Positions 19,948 through 30,113 of a stretch of 64,000 nucleotides of DNA are shown in pieces. How positions within the stretch are numbered: the stretch's first letter is position 1; every line of letters starts with the position of its first letter. The notes under the pieces were generated by a model. It did not search any database, was not told where the DNA came from, and saw only the letters and a list, made by a program, of their open reading frames with translations. A program made the position numbers and the translations under genes. Source of the stretch: Cydia pomonella (lineage: Eukaryota > Arthropoda > Insecta > Lepidoptera > Tortricidae); assembly GCF_033807575.1 (NCBI RefSeq), contig NC_084729.1, positions 806,001-870,000 on the forward strand. Reading direction: 5' to 3'.

Positions 19948-22900
19948 TTACTGAGATATGAAATTTAGCGAAAAAGAAAAGGATTTTTTTACTTCCTTAT
20001 TTTGGATCAAATCACGTATTATTTTAGTTTCATCACTTTCGACATTATTCTCACGACAACTTTGTTTACCCTTCTTAGAAGCACTTGTACCCTCTTCGGT
20101 AAATATTTTGTCCTTGGTTACACGTTTTTTCTTGCCAGTGTTATTTATTTTGTCTACATAAGTTACAAAATTATCCCTTTTGGTTATATCTTCTTCTTTT
20201 TCAAATATATAATCTTCTCTATCTTCCAAATATTTTCCTATAACGTGTTCAACCCCTGAAGTTACATCATCATCTCCTTCAGCTATATCTTCTTCATTCC
20301 CAAACTTAATGTTTTCTTCAATACGTTTGTCATCTTTTCTTTCATCTGGTTGAACCTTTACTGCTTTAATTTTATTATTTATAAGAAAATCTTTCAACTG
20401 AAAATCAGGTTTTTTCTCTTCATAAGCGATGCTTTTGTTTATATCGTTATTATCATCAAATTTATCGCTATCATTTAATTCTTCATTGTTACTGTTTTCT
20501 TTTTGTTTATCATTATTGTTTTTCTCGAGTTTGTCACGGCCAATACGGTGATAATTACTGTAATTTTTGTCAAGTTTTTGTTTAGGTTTTTCTTTGTGAT
20601 AGATTAGTTCTTGGTTTTGGTTTTCATTAATTTCCGTTTCAATATCTTCTTTTATTAATTTATCTGGGATATTATCTTGATAATTTATTTCTGATTCACT
20701 GAAATCGATTAGGTCCTTGTCGTTTTTACTATTTTGTTTAAGGTTATTTGTCAACAATTTTCGTTTAAAATCAACGTTATTATTAGCCAAGTTTGTTAGT
20801 ATGTTTATTTTATCATTGTTGCCATTTTTATCTTGATGAACGCTTGTAGGTGTTTCCATTTCTACCGGTTTTTCGTTATAACTGACGAAATTTATTCCAT
20901 CAACGTTACTGCTTTCTCCAATTTTTAAATTATCAACTTTGTGTGGTTTTTGTGAATATTTCGTGATATATGGCTTTCTTTTCCAGTATCTATTTCCTCG
21001 ATTTAAAAGCATATTATTTCTAACTTCCTTAGATTTCCGGTTTGCGCTTATACCGTCGGCATCATTTGCATGTTCTACGTCATAATCAATGTCTTTTAAC
21101 GTAGATTTCAACTTTTCATCTGAGATAACCTTAAGTTTATTTCTATCATCATTTTTGAACATTTTTATTAAAGGTTTTACGATCACACTATTACTTTTTT
21201 TTCTGTGGTCTATTTTATTGTCTTTTCTATATTTTTTACTGTTTTTCGTGACTTGCGTAGTAATATCACCATAAGCATCTTTGCTAATTTTTTCGTCATT
21301 ATTGTAATCTTTTAATTCTTCTGGATCTTGTGTGCTATCGTCTAAAATCACCTCATCCTTGTTTTCGTCTGTTTTGTTTTCTTCTAGCAGCTCATCTACA
21401 GCTTCTCTTAAAGCTTCATCACCAGGGTCTAAAAACAATATTTTAGCTTTATATTAACTCATCTTTTATAAACGTCAGAAAAAGGTTATAAACTGAAAAA
21501 TAAGTGTTTGCTAAAGTTTATAATAATATACAAAAGTGTTTATACTATTGAAAACTAACACGAACTACTTTAAATGAATATTTTAAATAAATAAATCTTG
21601 CCATAAATCAAATTGTTTAATGTGCTAATTGATAACTTATTAACTTATATTAGTTAAGATTAATTTATGAATTATAAAAAAAATAGACCTTGGTTAGAGT
21701 CGTCTGTCAACACTTTGATGAATTCAGAATTATGTGAATCTTCTGAACTGTTTGACTCCTGATTTGTCTTTTCTTTTCGATTTGAAGTCGGACGCAACCT
21801 GCTTTTCGGTTTGAAGGATCGTTGTTTTGTAATACCTAAAAATATAATTTGACTAATTTATAACACATAATAACATGAGCCGGAGGAAAATGTCATGGAA
21901 AAGAGACGTAAAAGAATGGCTAGAAGCTAGCAGCACAGAAAACGATTTAGACGACCTGAGAGAGTCGCTGAACTCCGGGATGCATATGACGAATATACAT
22001 TAGGAATACGCTAATCCGGAGGGGAAATATTCCCGATTCTGTAACGCGTCAAGTATGTTCGCGGAGGCGCACACAGATGGGTTCCACGCAATAATCCACA
22101 AGAAAGTGGCCTCGCTACTCAGTCGCGTTCGAAGCAGCAGCAACAGTTATTTTTATTTATATGATTATTGTGGAATATTATTATTATTGTTATGTATTAT
22201 CTATTCTAATTTTTAATCATTAATAATTTCATTACTTTTTGTATACGAGTAAATGCTAATATAGTCTAAGGAATTGTAACTAACATTTTTATTCATGGGC
22301 CCCCGACCTGAAATAAACGGATATTTAATTTAATTTAATTTAATATACCGGCCGTTAACTTTCAGGGTTTATACTATAAAAAACATATCGTTTGCAATTG
22401 TATTAATTAATGATTTTCATGTGTGTATTTACATTAATTGCACTAAACTAGCAAAGTGTAAGTTGCAGAATATTTTCAATTTTTTTGGAAACTTTAATGA
22501 GAAAAATCTCATGCAAGTTTCCATTTAGAAAGTTCCCGTTCAGATTAGGGATTATTACTTAATGTTCTTAACTGTTGTGTGTGTGTTATAAGCAGTTTGG
22601 CGAGTAACTCTATAATTGATTATGTATATGTGCCTTTAAAAAATAAATGAAAAAAAAAAAACTGTTTCATTTACGTCACTTATTGGCGCCTATTTCAAGT
22701 GTCATTGTGAAACTAAGGCTTAGAACGCACTGCGATTAATTTCTTGCAGTTTCAGAACCAAAAAAAGTGTAAAGTATGGCATGATTTATAAGCACACGCA
22801 CTTGCAAGACCCAAACCGCATGAAATTTGACTCAAACAGCAAGAAATTTTACTCAAACCGCAAGAAATTTGACTCAAACCGCAAGAAATTTGACTCAAAC

Positions 22901-23317
22901 AGCAAGACATTTTACTTAAACCGCAAAAAATTTGACTCAAACCGCAAGAAATTTGACTCAAACTGCAAGAAATTAGACGGAAACCGCAAGAAATTAATCG
23001 CAGTTCGTTCTAAGCCTATCTGTAAGATGGCAATAAAACTAACCATCCGAACCAACGTGATCTCCATTCCTAGCCAAAGAGGAAAGCTTAGACTCCAGAA
23101 GTATCTTCACGCTCTCCAGCACGGATTGTTTTAGATTGTCTGTATCTAGCTCGCTATCCAACTTGCTTTCCAGCGTGCTGAGCAGCGGTGGTTCCAACGT
23201 ACTGTCCGACTTGTCCAGCTCGGCCGAGTTGGATGGAATGGATGTGGAGTGGACGCCGCAAATGGCGGACACAAGTAACACTGGAATAAGAACATAAGCT
23301 ATAATTTCAGTGATCAT
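19948..23317 (-). CDS. Unrecognised secreted, highly charged protein, 633 residues, three exons
   Basis: Exons in order: 23044-23317, 21689-21835, 19948-21428. Donors GTTAGT and GTCTAT, acceptors TTTTTAG, phases join exactly (G|GT and G|AC). A signal peptide starts at the ATG 23315-23317 (MITEIIAYVLIPVLLVSAIC); the N-terminal 90 residues are Ser/Leu/Glu-rich and probably helical (TLESKLDSELDTDNLKQSVL). Exon 2 is Ser/Lys/Arg-rich. The 492-residue exon 3 is dominated by Asn, Lys, Asp and Glu with almost no Cys or aromatics, so probably disordered. It has many dibasic sites, but no repeated amidated peptide unit. AATAAA lies within a few bases of the stop. No family recognised; secretion and disorder would suit a silk-, cuticle-, eggshell- or extracellular-matrix-associated protein, but that is a guess. 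Only about 65 bp separate the ATG from an old RTE LINE fragment upstream. Confidence 0.78.
22015..22345 (+). pseudogene. LINE 3' fragment in intron of the charged-protein gene
   Basis: RFCNASSMFAEAHTDGFHAI then KVASLLSRVRSSSNS parallels the LINE end at 15242-16094 (SASAMFAEARTDCFF). The tail is (TTAAT)n. 5'-truncated. Confidence 0.7.
22450..22705 (+). repeat. Repeat as at 795-1035, split
   Basis: Matches the lipase-intron repeat, interrupted at about 22578-22660 by an insert ending in an A-run (GAAAAAAAAAA), probably a small retroposed piece. Confidence 0.6.
22711..23018. mobile_element. TIR element with internal 21-bp minisatellite
   Basis: Ends GGCTTAGAACGCACTGCGAT and its inverted copy (ATCGCAGTTCGTTCTAAGCC). 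Between them, from about 22815, roughly nine copies of a 21-bp unit (GACTCAAACCGCAAGAAATTT). Because 21 is a multiple of three, it gives false open frames on both strands. It ends only about 25 bp from the donor of exon 1 of the charged-protein gene. Confidence 0.82.
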
Positions 23318-23384
23318 TTTGTAGATATATGGTTTAAAAATCGCCAACTTTTACAATTTTTAGGTACCAAAGTACTTTTTTTAA

Positions 23385-23745
23385 TAGCCTATTTTGTGTC
23401 CCACTGCTGGACAAAGGCCTCCCCTTTTTTCCGCCACTCATCACGGTTTGAAGTATGTTCCCGCCAGTCTCTGCAAAAAGCGTCGAGGTCATCCCGCCAT
23501 CTCTTTTTTGGTCTGCCTCTGCCCCGGCTAATCTGCGGTGTCCATTAGGGAGCCAATTTGGCCCACCGATCCGGGTGCATACGGCAGACGTGTCCTGCCC
23601 AACCCCACTTAAGCTTAGCGGCCTTAACACCCACATCTATGATACCAGTTCTGGAGCGCAGTTCGGTGTTCCTAACTCGATCGGTTCTCCGAACTCCTAG
23701 TATGCTGCGCTCCATTGCTCGCTGGCAAATCTTGAGTCGGGACTT
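23385..23745 (-). pseudogene. RTE-type LINE, ORF C-terminus, broken
   Basis: The minus strand reads CQRAMERSILGVRRTDRVRN, AKLKWGWAGHVCRM, a TAA, then GRGRPKKRWRDDLDAF and GEAFVQQWDT, colinear with the better copy at 52450-52843. It lies directly upstream of the charged-protein gene on the same strand. Confidence 0.82.
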
Positions 23746-23840
23746 TTACTTATGGTTTTATAATATTAGAGCAAGAATAATAAGTGCTTTTGGTTAAATT
23801 ATAAATATTGTGACGGTTTTGAATGATTCACGGTTAGTTT

Positions 23841-24030
23841 CACTAGACTTAAATCGACCGGGATATAAACCGTGATTACCTTTTATATTGTATTTATTAA
23901 CTACCCGTAAGTTCCCGTACGGGCTACCCGTGAACAAGATGCATGTAACTGCGTCGAAATATCAGGAGCTCAATAAAAATAATATAAAAGGTAATCACGG
24001 TTTATACCCCGGTCGATTTAAGTGTAGTGA
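23841..24030. mobile_element. Foldback MITE, 190 bp
   Basis: Arms CACTAGACTTAAATCGACCG and CGGTCGATTTAAGTGTAGTG with AAGGTAATCACGGTTTATA inverted internally. Non-coding interior. Confidence 0.8.
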
Positions 24031-24230
24031 AGTTAATACTGTAGAATAGTAACGAAAATAAATTTAAGAGAATAATAATGCAAAAATCTATATTATGGCA
24101 AAATGCTATATCCATATATTCCTAACAGAGTATAATGGTTTATATAATGAAAATTTTCTCAGTCAACGTTTGAACGCTAATTTACACATTTAATATGTAG
24201 GACCAATGACGTGTGGGTTTTTTTCGAAGC

Positions 24231-24345
24231 AATAATAGTACATTGTGCAACGAGGGGGGGTAAGTGAAATTTTGGATACGAGGGTGGTAATTAAAGACCC
24301 GAGTTTGCAATATTCTTACCCCCGGAGTTACACACAATGTTTTTC
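24231..24345. mobile_element. Short hairpin element
   Basis: CATTGTGCAACGAGGGGGGG and CCCCCGGAGTTACACACAATG are inverted ends around a hairpin. About 115 bp. Confidence 0.55.
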
Positions 24346-24534
24346 ATCACACTTGCGAAGAAAAAACCAAATTTTAAGCAAAATAATTCTTAAATACGGT
24401 GACGTATCAAACTTTCGTCCGCCATTTTGTAATTTCTTTGCAGGTGAGGCATCGAAGGCACAGACCTAATCGGCATTCAGCCACGATTGAAAAAATATTT
24501 TAAACCGTACCGTTATTTCGTTTGTGTCTCAACC

Positions 24535-25175
24535 ACAGCTATGCTCTTATGTTTGATTTTTTTCGAATTTTTAATTATTATAGGAGTTAGAAGCAAACTT
24601 TGTATGAAATCTGTTTTTCGATCGAAAACACTGACACTTCAATATCATAACTATGTAAGTACACACTTTCAATAGTAATTATGTCACTAGTTTTATAAAC
24701 AAGGTATTTAGGTAAGTACTAACTTTGATTATTGCATATTTTACACTGTATCTTGGTTGACGTGATCTGGTCCTGGCAGAATATCAGTGCCTCTCCCATA
24801 GGGTGAAGCGTAATACTGAGCCAGAACCCTTTTGTTTTGCTGCGACGCACACAACATTTCCTGTATGTATGGAACAGTATTATTTCAATGTATTTTTTTC
24901 TGTTTCTACTTCTATTTTGTATAAATGTGTATTTCTCTCGTTTGATTTTGTATTATCTGTTTTTTTTTGTCATTTTATTAATTGTATTTTCTGTATTTCC
25001 TGGCAAACAAATAAAAAAAAGAAAAGCGAAAAAAGTCAAACGTAGTGGCATAGCCATGGTTAATATACATCAAATTATGTAAAAATATTTTCCAAAGAAT
25101 CAATATCCAGAGAGAAAAATGGGGACTACATTTGTATGGAGAATCAGCTGTCCATTTCCTCTTAAAGTTGAAACT
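24535..25175. repeat. Family 'N' related DNA
   Basis: ATAGGAGTTAGAAGCAAACT, CATGGTTAATATACATCAAA and GGGGACTACATTTGTATGGA match pieces of 11465-11812 and 52130-52350. No gene. Confidence 0.5.
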
Positions 25176-25451
25176 TACCTAGCGCCAGCTCCATGTTTGA
25201 TGATGATGAACTACTTATGGCTAACACCTTGATCTTTTATAGGATTTACACTTCAACGGTCGATATGCATGACTATCATAGCTGTGGCTAGAAGAAATAA
25301 ATGGGTTCCGTCTAATTGATTTTCACAAAAATCTATTTATATTAATATAGCGGGTCCATATTGGGTTGCATTAAAGTTTAAGTCATATCTTTGATACGCA
25401 TAACAACTTGTGTCATAATCATCAATATGAACGCATAACATCTTGTGCCAT

Positions 25452-25842
25452 GTCTGGCATCAACCGAAAGCTCACAAGGGCGCTCCTGCAACTAGGGAAG
25501 GTCCGACTGAGTATGGTAACCAGTGTCATAACAGGTCATGGACTATTTAACAAACATCTTTTCACAACAGGTGTCACAGACAGTCCCCTATGCCGAGGAT
25601 ACATGGAGACAGAAGAAACAGCCTCTCACGTGGTGCTGGAATGCAGCGGAGTGACTCCATACAGGGCTAAACATCTCGGATCTCTGAGAGACCACCCCGA
25701 GGTCCTACTCAACATTAAAGGTTTTATAGGATTCCTCGAGGAGCTGGGCTGGCAGAACTAGCCCACCCCCAACATATCACGCAAAATAGGCGCAAGTCGT
25801 TGAGTTGCGGAAAATCGCCCGTATACAATACAATACAATACA
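25452..25842 (+). pseudogene. LINE C-terminus with 12-bp target duplication
   Basis: Frame to 25761 with ITGHGLFNKHLFTTG and CRGYMETEETASHVVLEC; the second Cys of the zinc knuckle is replaced by Tyr. Similar in layout to the LINE at 30114-33604. The tail is (CAATA)n. Flanks ATCTTGTGCCAT (25440-25451) and ATCTTGTGTCAT (25843-25854) are the duplication with one change. Confidence 0.82.
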
Positions 25843-25854
25843 ATCTTGTGTCAT

Positions 25855-26423
25855 ATCATACAAATGAAAAGTCATATTATATTGTGTCATACATTTTTAG
25901 CCATAATATTTGATAACATACATAGCAGGTGTCATATATTTTTTGTGCATACCTAACGAACCTAACCTAAAATTATATGCGAATTAAATTTATTACTATA
26001 AAAATTATGACATAATTCATTTATGACAAAAACCCAGTTATGCTCAAGAATAACTCTGACTAAAGATTTTTATGACTTACAATTTTATGCATAAAATGAC
26101 AATTAAGAATATGACAAATGTTGTTATGTGACCAGAGGGAGTCCCGAATATAGCTCATAAAAATAGTAGATTGTTAACCAAGGAACTGAAATAGTTCCTT
26201 TCACCCGAGTTAAACATTCTACTTTTCATTTCGAATACGAGGAAAGTAAAATATAAGTGCATTAAAAAAAACACGGCTAAGTTTATAACTTCAGTAGTCT
26301 TTCTTGAGGGTACTTTCAATTAACAATTCGGGTAAAAATATCGTTATTTATGGAAAGGGGAGTTAATTATCAGAATGAAAATTGTACAATAAATCCTTTT
26401 TTGCCCAAAATAAAAGAAAAAAA
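25855..26423. other. No gene; GTCATA-rich DNA
   Basis: Short GTGTCATA/TATGACA motifs recur on both sides of the LINE insertion (25385-26120), suggesting that the LINE landed in a foldback-type repeat. Confidence 0.4.
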
Positions 26424-26690
26424 ACAAGGCAAGTGCGAGTCGGACTCGCGCACGAAGGGTTCCGTACGATTATTTATAAAAACGCCAAAAAAATTAAATA
26501 TTTATTTTATTCTGTTTTTAGTATTTGTTGTTATAGCGGCAACAGAAATACATCATCGTGAAAATTTCAACTGTCTAGCTATCACGGTTCATGAGATACA
26601 GCCTGGTGACAGACGGACGGACGGACGGGCAGCGAAGACTCAGTAATAGGGTTCCGTTTGACCCTTTGGGTACGGAACCCTAAAAATAAT
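26424..26690 (+). repeat. Repeat 'S', short variant, full copy
   Basis: Head AAGTGCGAGTCGGACTCGC, then AGGGTTCCGTACG; a GACGGACGGACGG run; terminus GGGTACGGAACCCTAAAAAT. About 267 bp. The best reference copy in the window. Confidence 0.82.
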
Positions 26691-26924
26691 ATCCCCACCT
26701 CCTCCTTCCTTTTATTAGCGCCAGGAGCTAAAATGTTTGATGTAAGAGCTATTGTAAAACTGTTGAAGCGAATGGGCAGCCTGGTGCGTTTCCATAAGAG
26801 CTGCCGTCCATTAGTTGTTTGGGGGAATTATTGACCGGTATTATATTAGCTTGGCACCGACATCGTCCCTTTTGAATGACGGTTTAAAATTGGCAAAGGC
26901 CCCTATTTGGCACATTTAATAAAT

Positions 26925-27182
26925 AATAATAAATATTAAAGAACATTATTACACAAATTGACTAAGTCCCACAGTAAGCTCAATAAGGCTTGTGTTGCGG
27001 GTACTTATACAACGATATATATATTATTTACATATTTATAAATACTTAAATATATAGAAAACACCCATGACTCGGGAACAAATATCCATGCTCATCTCAC
27101 GAATAAATGCCCTTATTAGGATTTGAACCCGGGACCATCGGCTTCATAGGCAGGGTCACCACCCACTAGGCCAGACAGGTCA
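26925..27182 (-). mobile_element. SINE 'A', near-full copy
   Basis: Body GACTAAGTCCCACAGTAAGC ... head with B box GGATTTGAACCCGGGACC, on the minus strand. Confidence 0.85.
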
Positions 27183-27313
27183 TGTCATTTAAGTTGAGGT
27201 ACCCTAAATTGCGATCTAGCTCGCTCATGGTTTTAATTAAAGTGATTAGCAGTTCACTTCATTAGTTAATTAAGCAGGTGACGCGTATTATGTTCAATAC
27301 TGTTGATTAATTA

Positions 27314-27370
27314 CCTACAGTATCGCCATCAGATATATCGGGGCGGCCAAGGTTCTCAAAAATATCTGAA
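27314..27370 (+). repeat. Isolated terminus of TIR family 'M2'
   Basis: TACAGTATCGCCATCAGATA and AAAATATCTGAACATGC match the left end of the element at 40808-41203. No right end follows. Confidence 0.6.
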
Positions 27371-27409
27371 CATGCACTTTAACGTGAAAATAGGGGTTTT
27401 GTTGTTCTA

Positions 27410-27840
27410 TGATAACCGGTCTGGCCTAGTCTGCGAGGCTCGGAAACCGGTTAAATTTCCAAACCGTTATCATGTACTTGGCGCAAAACCTTTTACTTTC
27501 GGTTCCGCTCGAAAAACCGTTATTTTTAAACCGGGTTTCAAGAGAATAGTTAATGTCAAATGAACCGGTTTAGAACAATAAAAACCGGTTTCTTCCTATG
27601 TCGGTGTATATGTTTACGTGGCACACCACCAGGCCGACCGGCCGTTGCGTCGCTTATCGAATAAACCGGTTTGTTTTAGGTTACAATAAAGTTCTAAAAA
27701 TGTTCGCGTACCGGTATTTACCGGTATTTTAAAAACCGGTTCCCAGCCTTGAACGGTAGTGCTTGCCTATGAAGCTGATGGTCCTGGGTTCGAATCCCGA
27801 CAAGGGCATTTATTAGTGTGATGAGCACAGATAATCTATA
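27410..27840 (+). mobile_element. SINE 'A' interrupted in its tRNA-like head
   Basis: Head start ACCGGTCTGGCCTAGT (about 27415-27430) and continuation GGTAGTGCTTGCCTATGAAG (from about 27755) belong together; the middle is a TIR element. Confidence 0.75.
27434..27752. mobile_element. AACCGGTT-rich TIR element inside SINE 'A'
   Basis: Ends CGAGGCTCGGAAACCGG and CCGGTTCCCAGCCTTG are inverted. ACCGGT/AACCGGTT occurs about eight times inside. A related element is at 59211-59414. Confidence 0.72.
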
Positions 27841-27847
27841 TTAGTTA

Positions 27848-28027
27848 TTTACGATATAAGTGCGAAAAACAGGAAATTCGTAACGAGTGACGATAAATTA
27901 AATCGACACGAGTTGCGAATTACCTATTCACACATGTATCGTACAACGTTTTACAGTACATATGACCCTTTTAATTTTCGACATAGTTACATAATGTGCT
28001 AATTTACGCACTAGTGCGGGAAAGTAG
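27848..28027. mobile_element. Element 'H', copy 2
   Basis: ACGATATAAGTGCGAAAAAC ... TTTACAGTACATATGACCC ... GCACTAGTGCGGGAAAGTAG, colinear with 14766-14995, truncated at the right. Confidence 0.65.
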
Positions 28028-28039
28028 TAGTACCTCTCT

Positions 28040-28135
28040 CAACGTATTTCCTTTGCGATACAGAGAGGTAACGCCGCCAGTGTCATGGGGTCCATGCCAC
28101 AAGCCGACTTGTTAGAAGGGGTATACTCTTTGTAA
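28040..28135 (+). pseudogene. LINE ORF tail, family Q
   Basis: SQRISFAIQRGNAASVMGSM then a stop; homologous to 5924-6196. It sits within the right part of element H. Confidence 0.55.
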
Positions 28136-28265
28136 TTGATTTATAATGACACTTTCCCACTTTGTTCTGTTGAAGTAGGTGCGAAGTTAGCTTAGAGTGC
28201 TTAGATGGACTCTAGTGCATTTCACAAACAGTGTACGGAAATATAATAATATTTACAGTACGTAT

Positions 28266-30101
28266 GGTGCTACTTTTGTCGCGAACGTATTGCGAACCAG
28301 CTAATATTTGCCAACGTCATGGAGTAGATGGCGCTAGTAGTCACGTTTAACTTAAGTAACCGCTTCTAGGTTATTGGGATTTTTTGAGGGAAGTTGAGAG
28401 GGTAGATGAGAACGACAGTAGGAAAAAGGAGGTTGTGTGTGAACAGATCGACGCGGTAGTGATATTTGCTTTTAGATCAAGTCAAGAACGTTCTTATGGT
28501 GTTATTAGAATAATGATGTGTCTCTAGTATATTGTGACCAACGTTATCAGTACTCAGAGTGAACAGTGATCCAGTGAGGCTAATATGAACTTAAGGTAAA
28601 CTTTGTGTGAGGAATGGGGTCGCTATAAGGGGAGGTTTGGAGGCGACTATTAAGCTCAAGAAACCAGGTGGATAATCATGTGATACTCATGTTATATGTA
28701 GGTAATAAAGTCGGACACCAGCACAACTCATATCGTCATCTCACTAACATCCAGGCCTCGTATAGGTATGTAGTACATTTACATATCGCTTTCCAGTATC
28801 CGTAAAACCATTAGCTCATTCGATAGGTTAATAAGTATGGTGAGCTTGACGACATGGTGGAGCATGCTGGGAATTTTTATTCACATGCACTGTTATCATC
28901 ATCAAAAGTAACATATGTTTATCTCTAACATATGAAAAGTCAATTTATTTACGCGCGTACAACTAAAAAGCTACAATATTTGGTTTATTTAATTCAATTT
29001 AATGTTTTATTTCAACCATGAAGCCCATATTTATATTATTTCTACCAAAAAGGTATTCAGCAGGCGAATGTTAGTGGTTCACCTGAGCACATAGGCAATT
29101 GAGTGAGTACCTACATACATTTTAACTGAACATTCTTGCTCTTTGATATACAAGAGATTGCAAGTGTCAGTAGGTATCATAATATAGTTTATAAAAAGCA
29201 GATATATAAATACATACTTTCACGATTATTAATATTTTGCGACAAAGGGTAGTCTGAATTAAAAAGCTCTCTTTAATCTTTGAAAACAGTGTGTTTATTA
29301 GCCCTATTGCAGCAATAAGCAGTGGAATGGAATTTCAAGTTATCGTTTTGAATGATATAAATATTTAAATTTTTATGTTTTAGAACCAGTATTTTTCAAT
29401 AATTGATGTGATAAAAATGTTTATGTTTTACCAGAGCAGCAAAGTTTGTTTTCAACTCACGTGCCTTGAAACACTCGCAACGCTCAAGATTTTTCTTTTA
29501 CGCTCATGATTATATGTGACGTTACTAAACAGATTCAACATTTCTATGTTAAAAGAATGAGAGAGTGGCAAAGATTGTCACATCAGAAAATATAGTTATC
29601 TCTACTGAATAATAAAAGGTAATCAGTAATCATTTATGAATCAGGTAAGTCTCAGTAAACATTCGTAATTCGTGTTTACTATAAATCCTATAAAACAAGT
29701 ATTTATCATCAGTTTTTAAACACTGACTTAGTAACATTTTACCTTCAACAAGAGCCTTAGAATTCTTAAGTCTCACATTTCATTATATTGAAACCAAGTA
29801 CCTAACTACATATTTCATTAAACATGTCGAAAATAATAAAAGGTGAAAGGACATTCAACTCAAATTTTAACGCCCAAAGCGGTAGAAATTTTTTCAATTA
29901 TCGGTGAAGTGTCAGCAATTATCCAATTGTTCTCTTAAATGTCTAATGAATGGTGCCATTACAATACCTGCTCATACCTAACAGGTCAAACTGCTCAAAC
30001 CTAAGTTTAAGTTAAACAAGAGGTTTAACTATAATCTATATTTAGGTACCTATACGTTATGTTAATTTTGATATTTATATTTGATTATGTAGGGGACAAG
30101 G
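28266..30101. other. No gene recognised
   Basis: Non-repetitive-looking DNA, AT-rich to the right; no coding frame or paired repeat stands out. It includes the left target site of the LINE. Confidence 0.4.
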
Positions 30102-30113
30102 TACTTTACCTAC

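Noticed and set aside
19958..21274. Plus-strand ORFs rich in Phe/Leu/Ser
   Set aside because: They mirror the charged minus-strand exon.
22781..23134. 117-codon plus frame with KKFDSNR repeats
   Set aside because: It is the translation of the 21-bp minisatellite inside a TIR element; both strands are open because 21 is a multiple of three.
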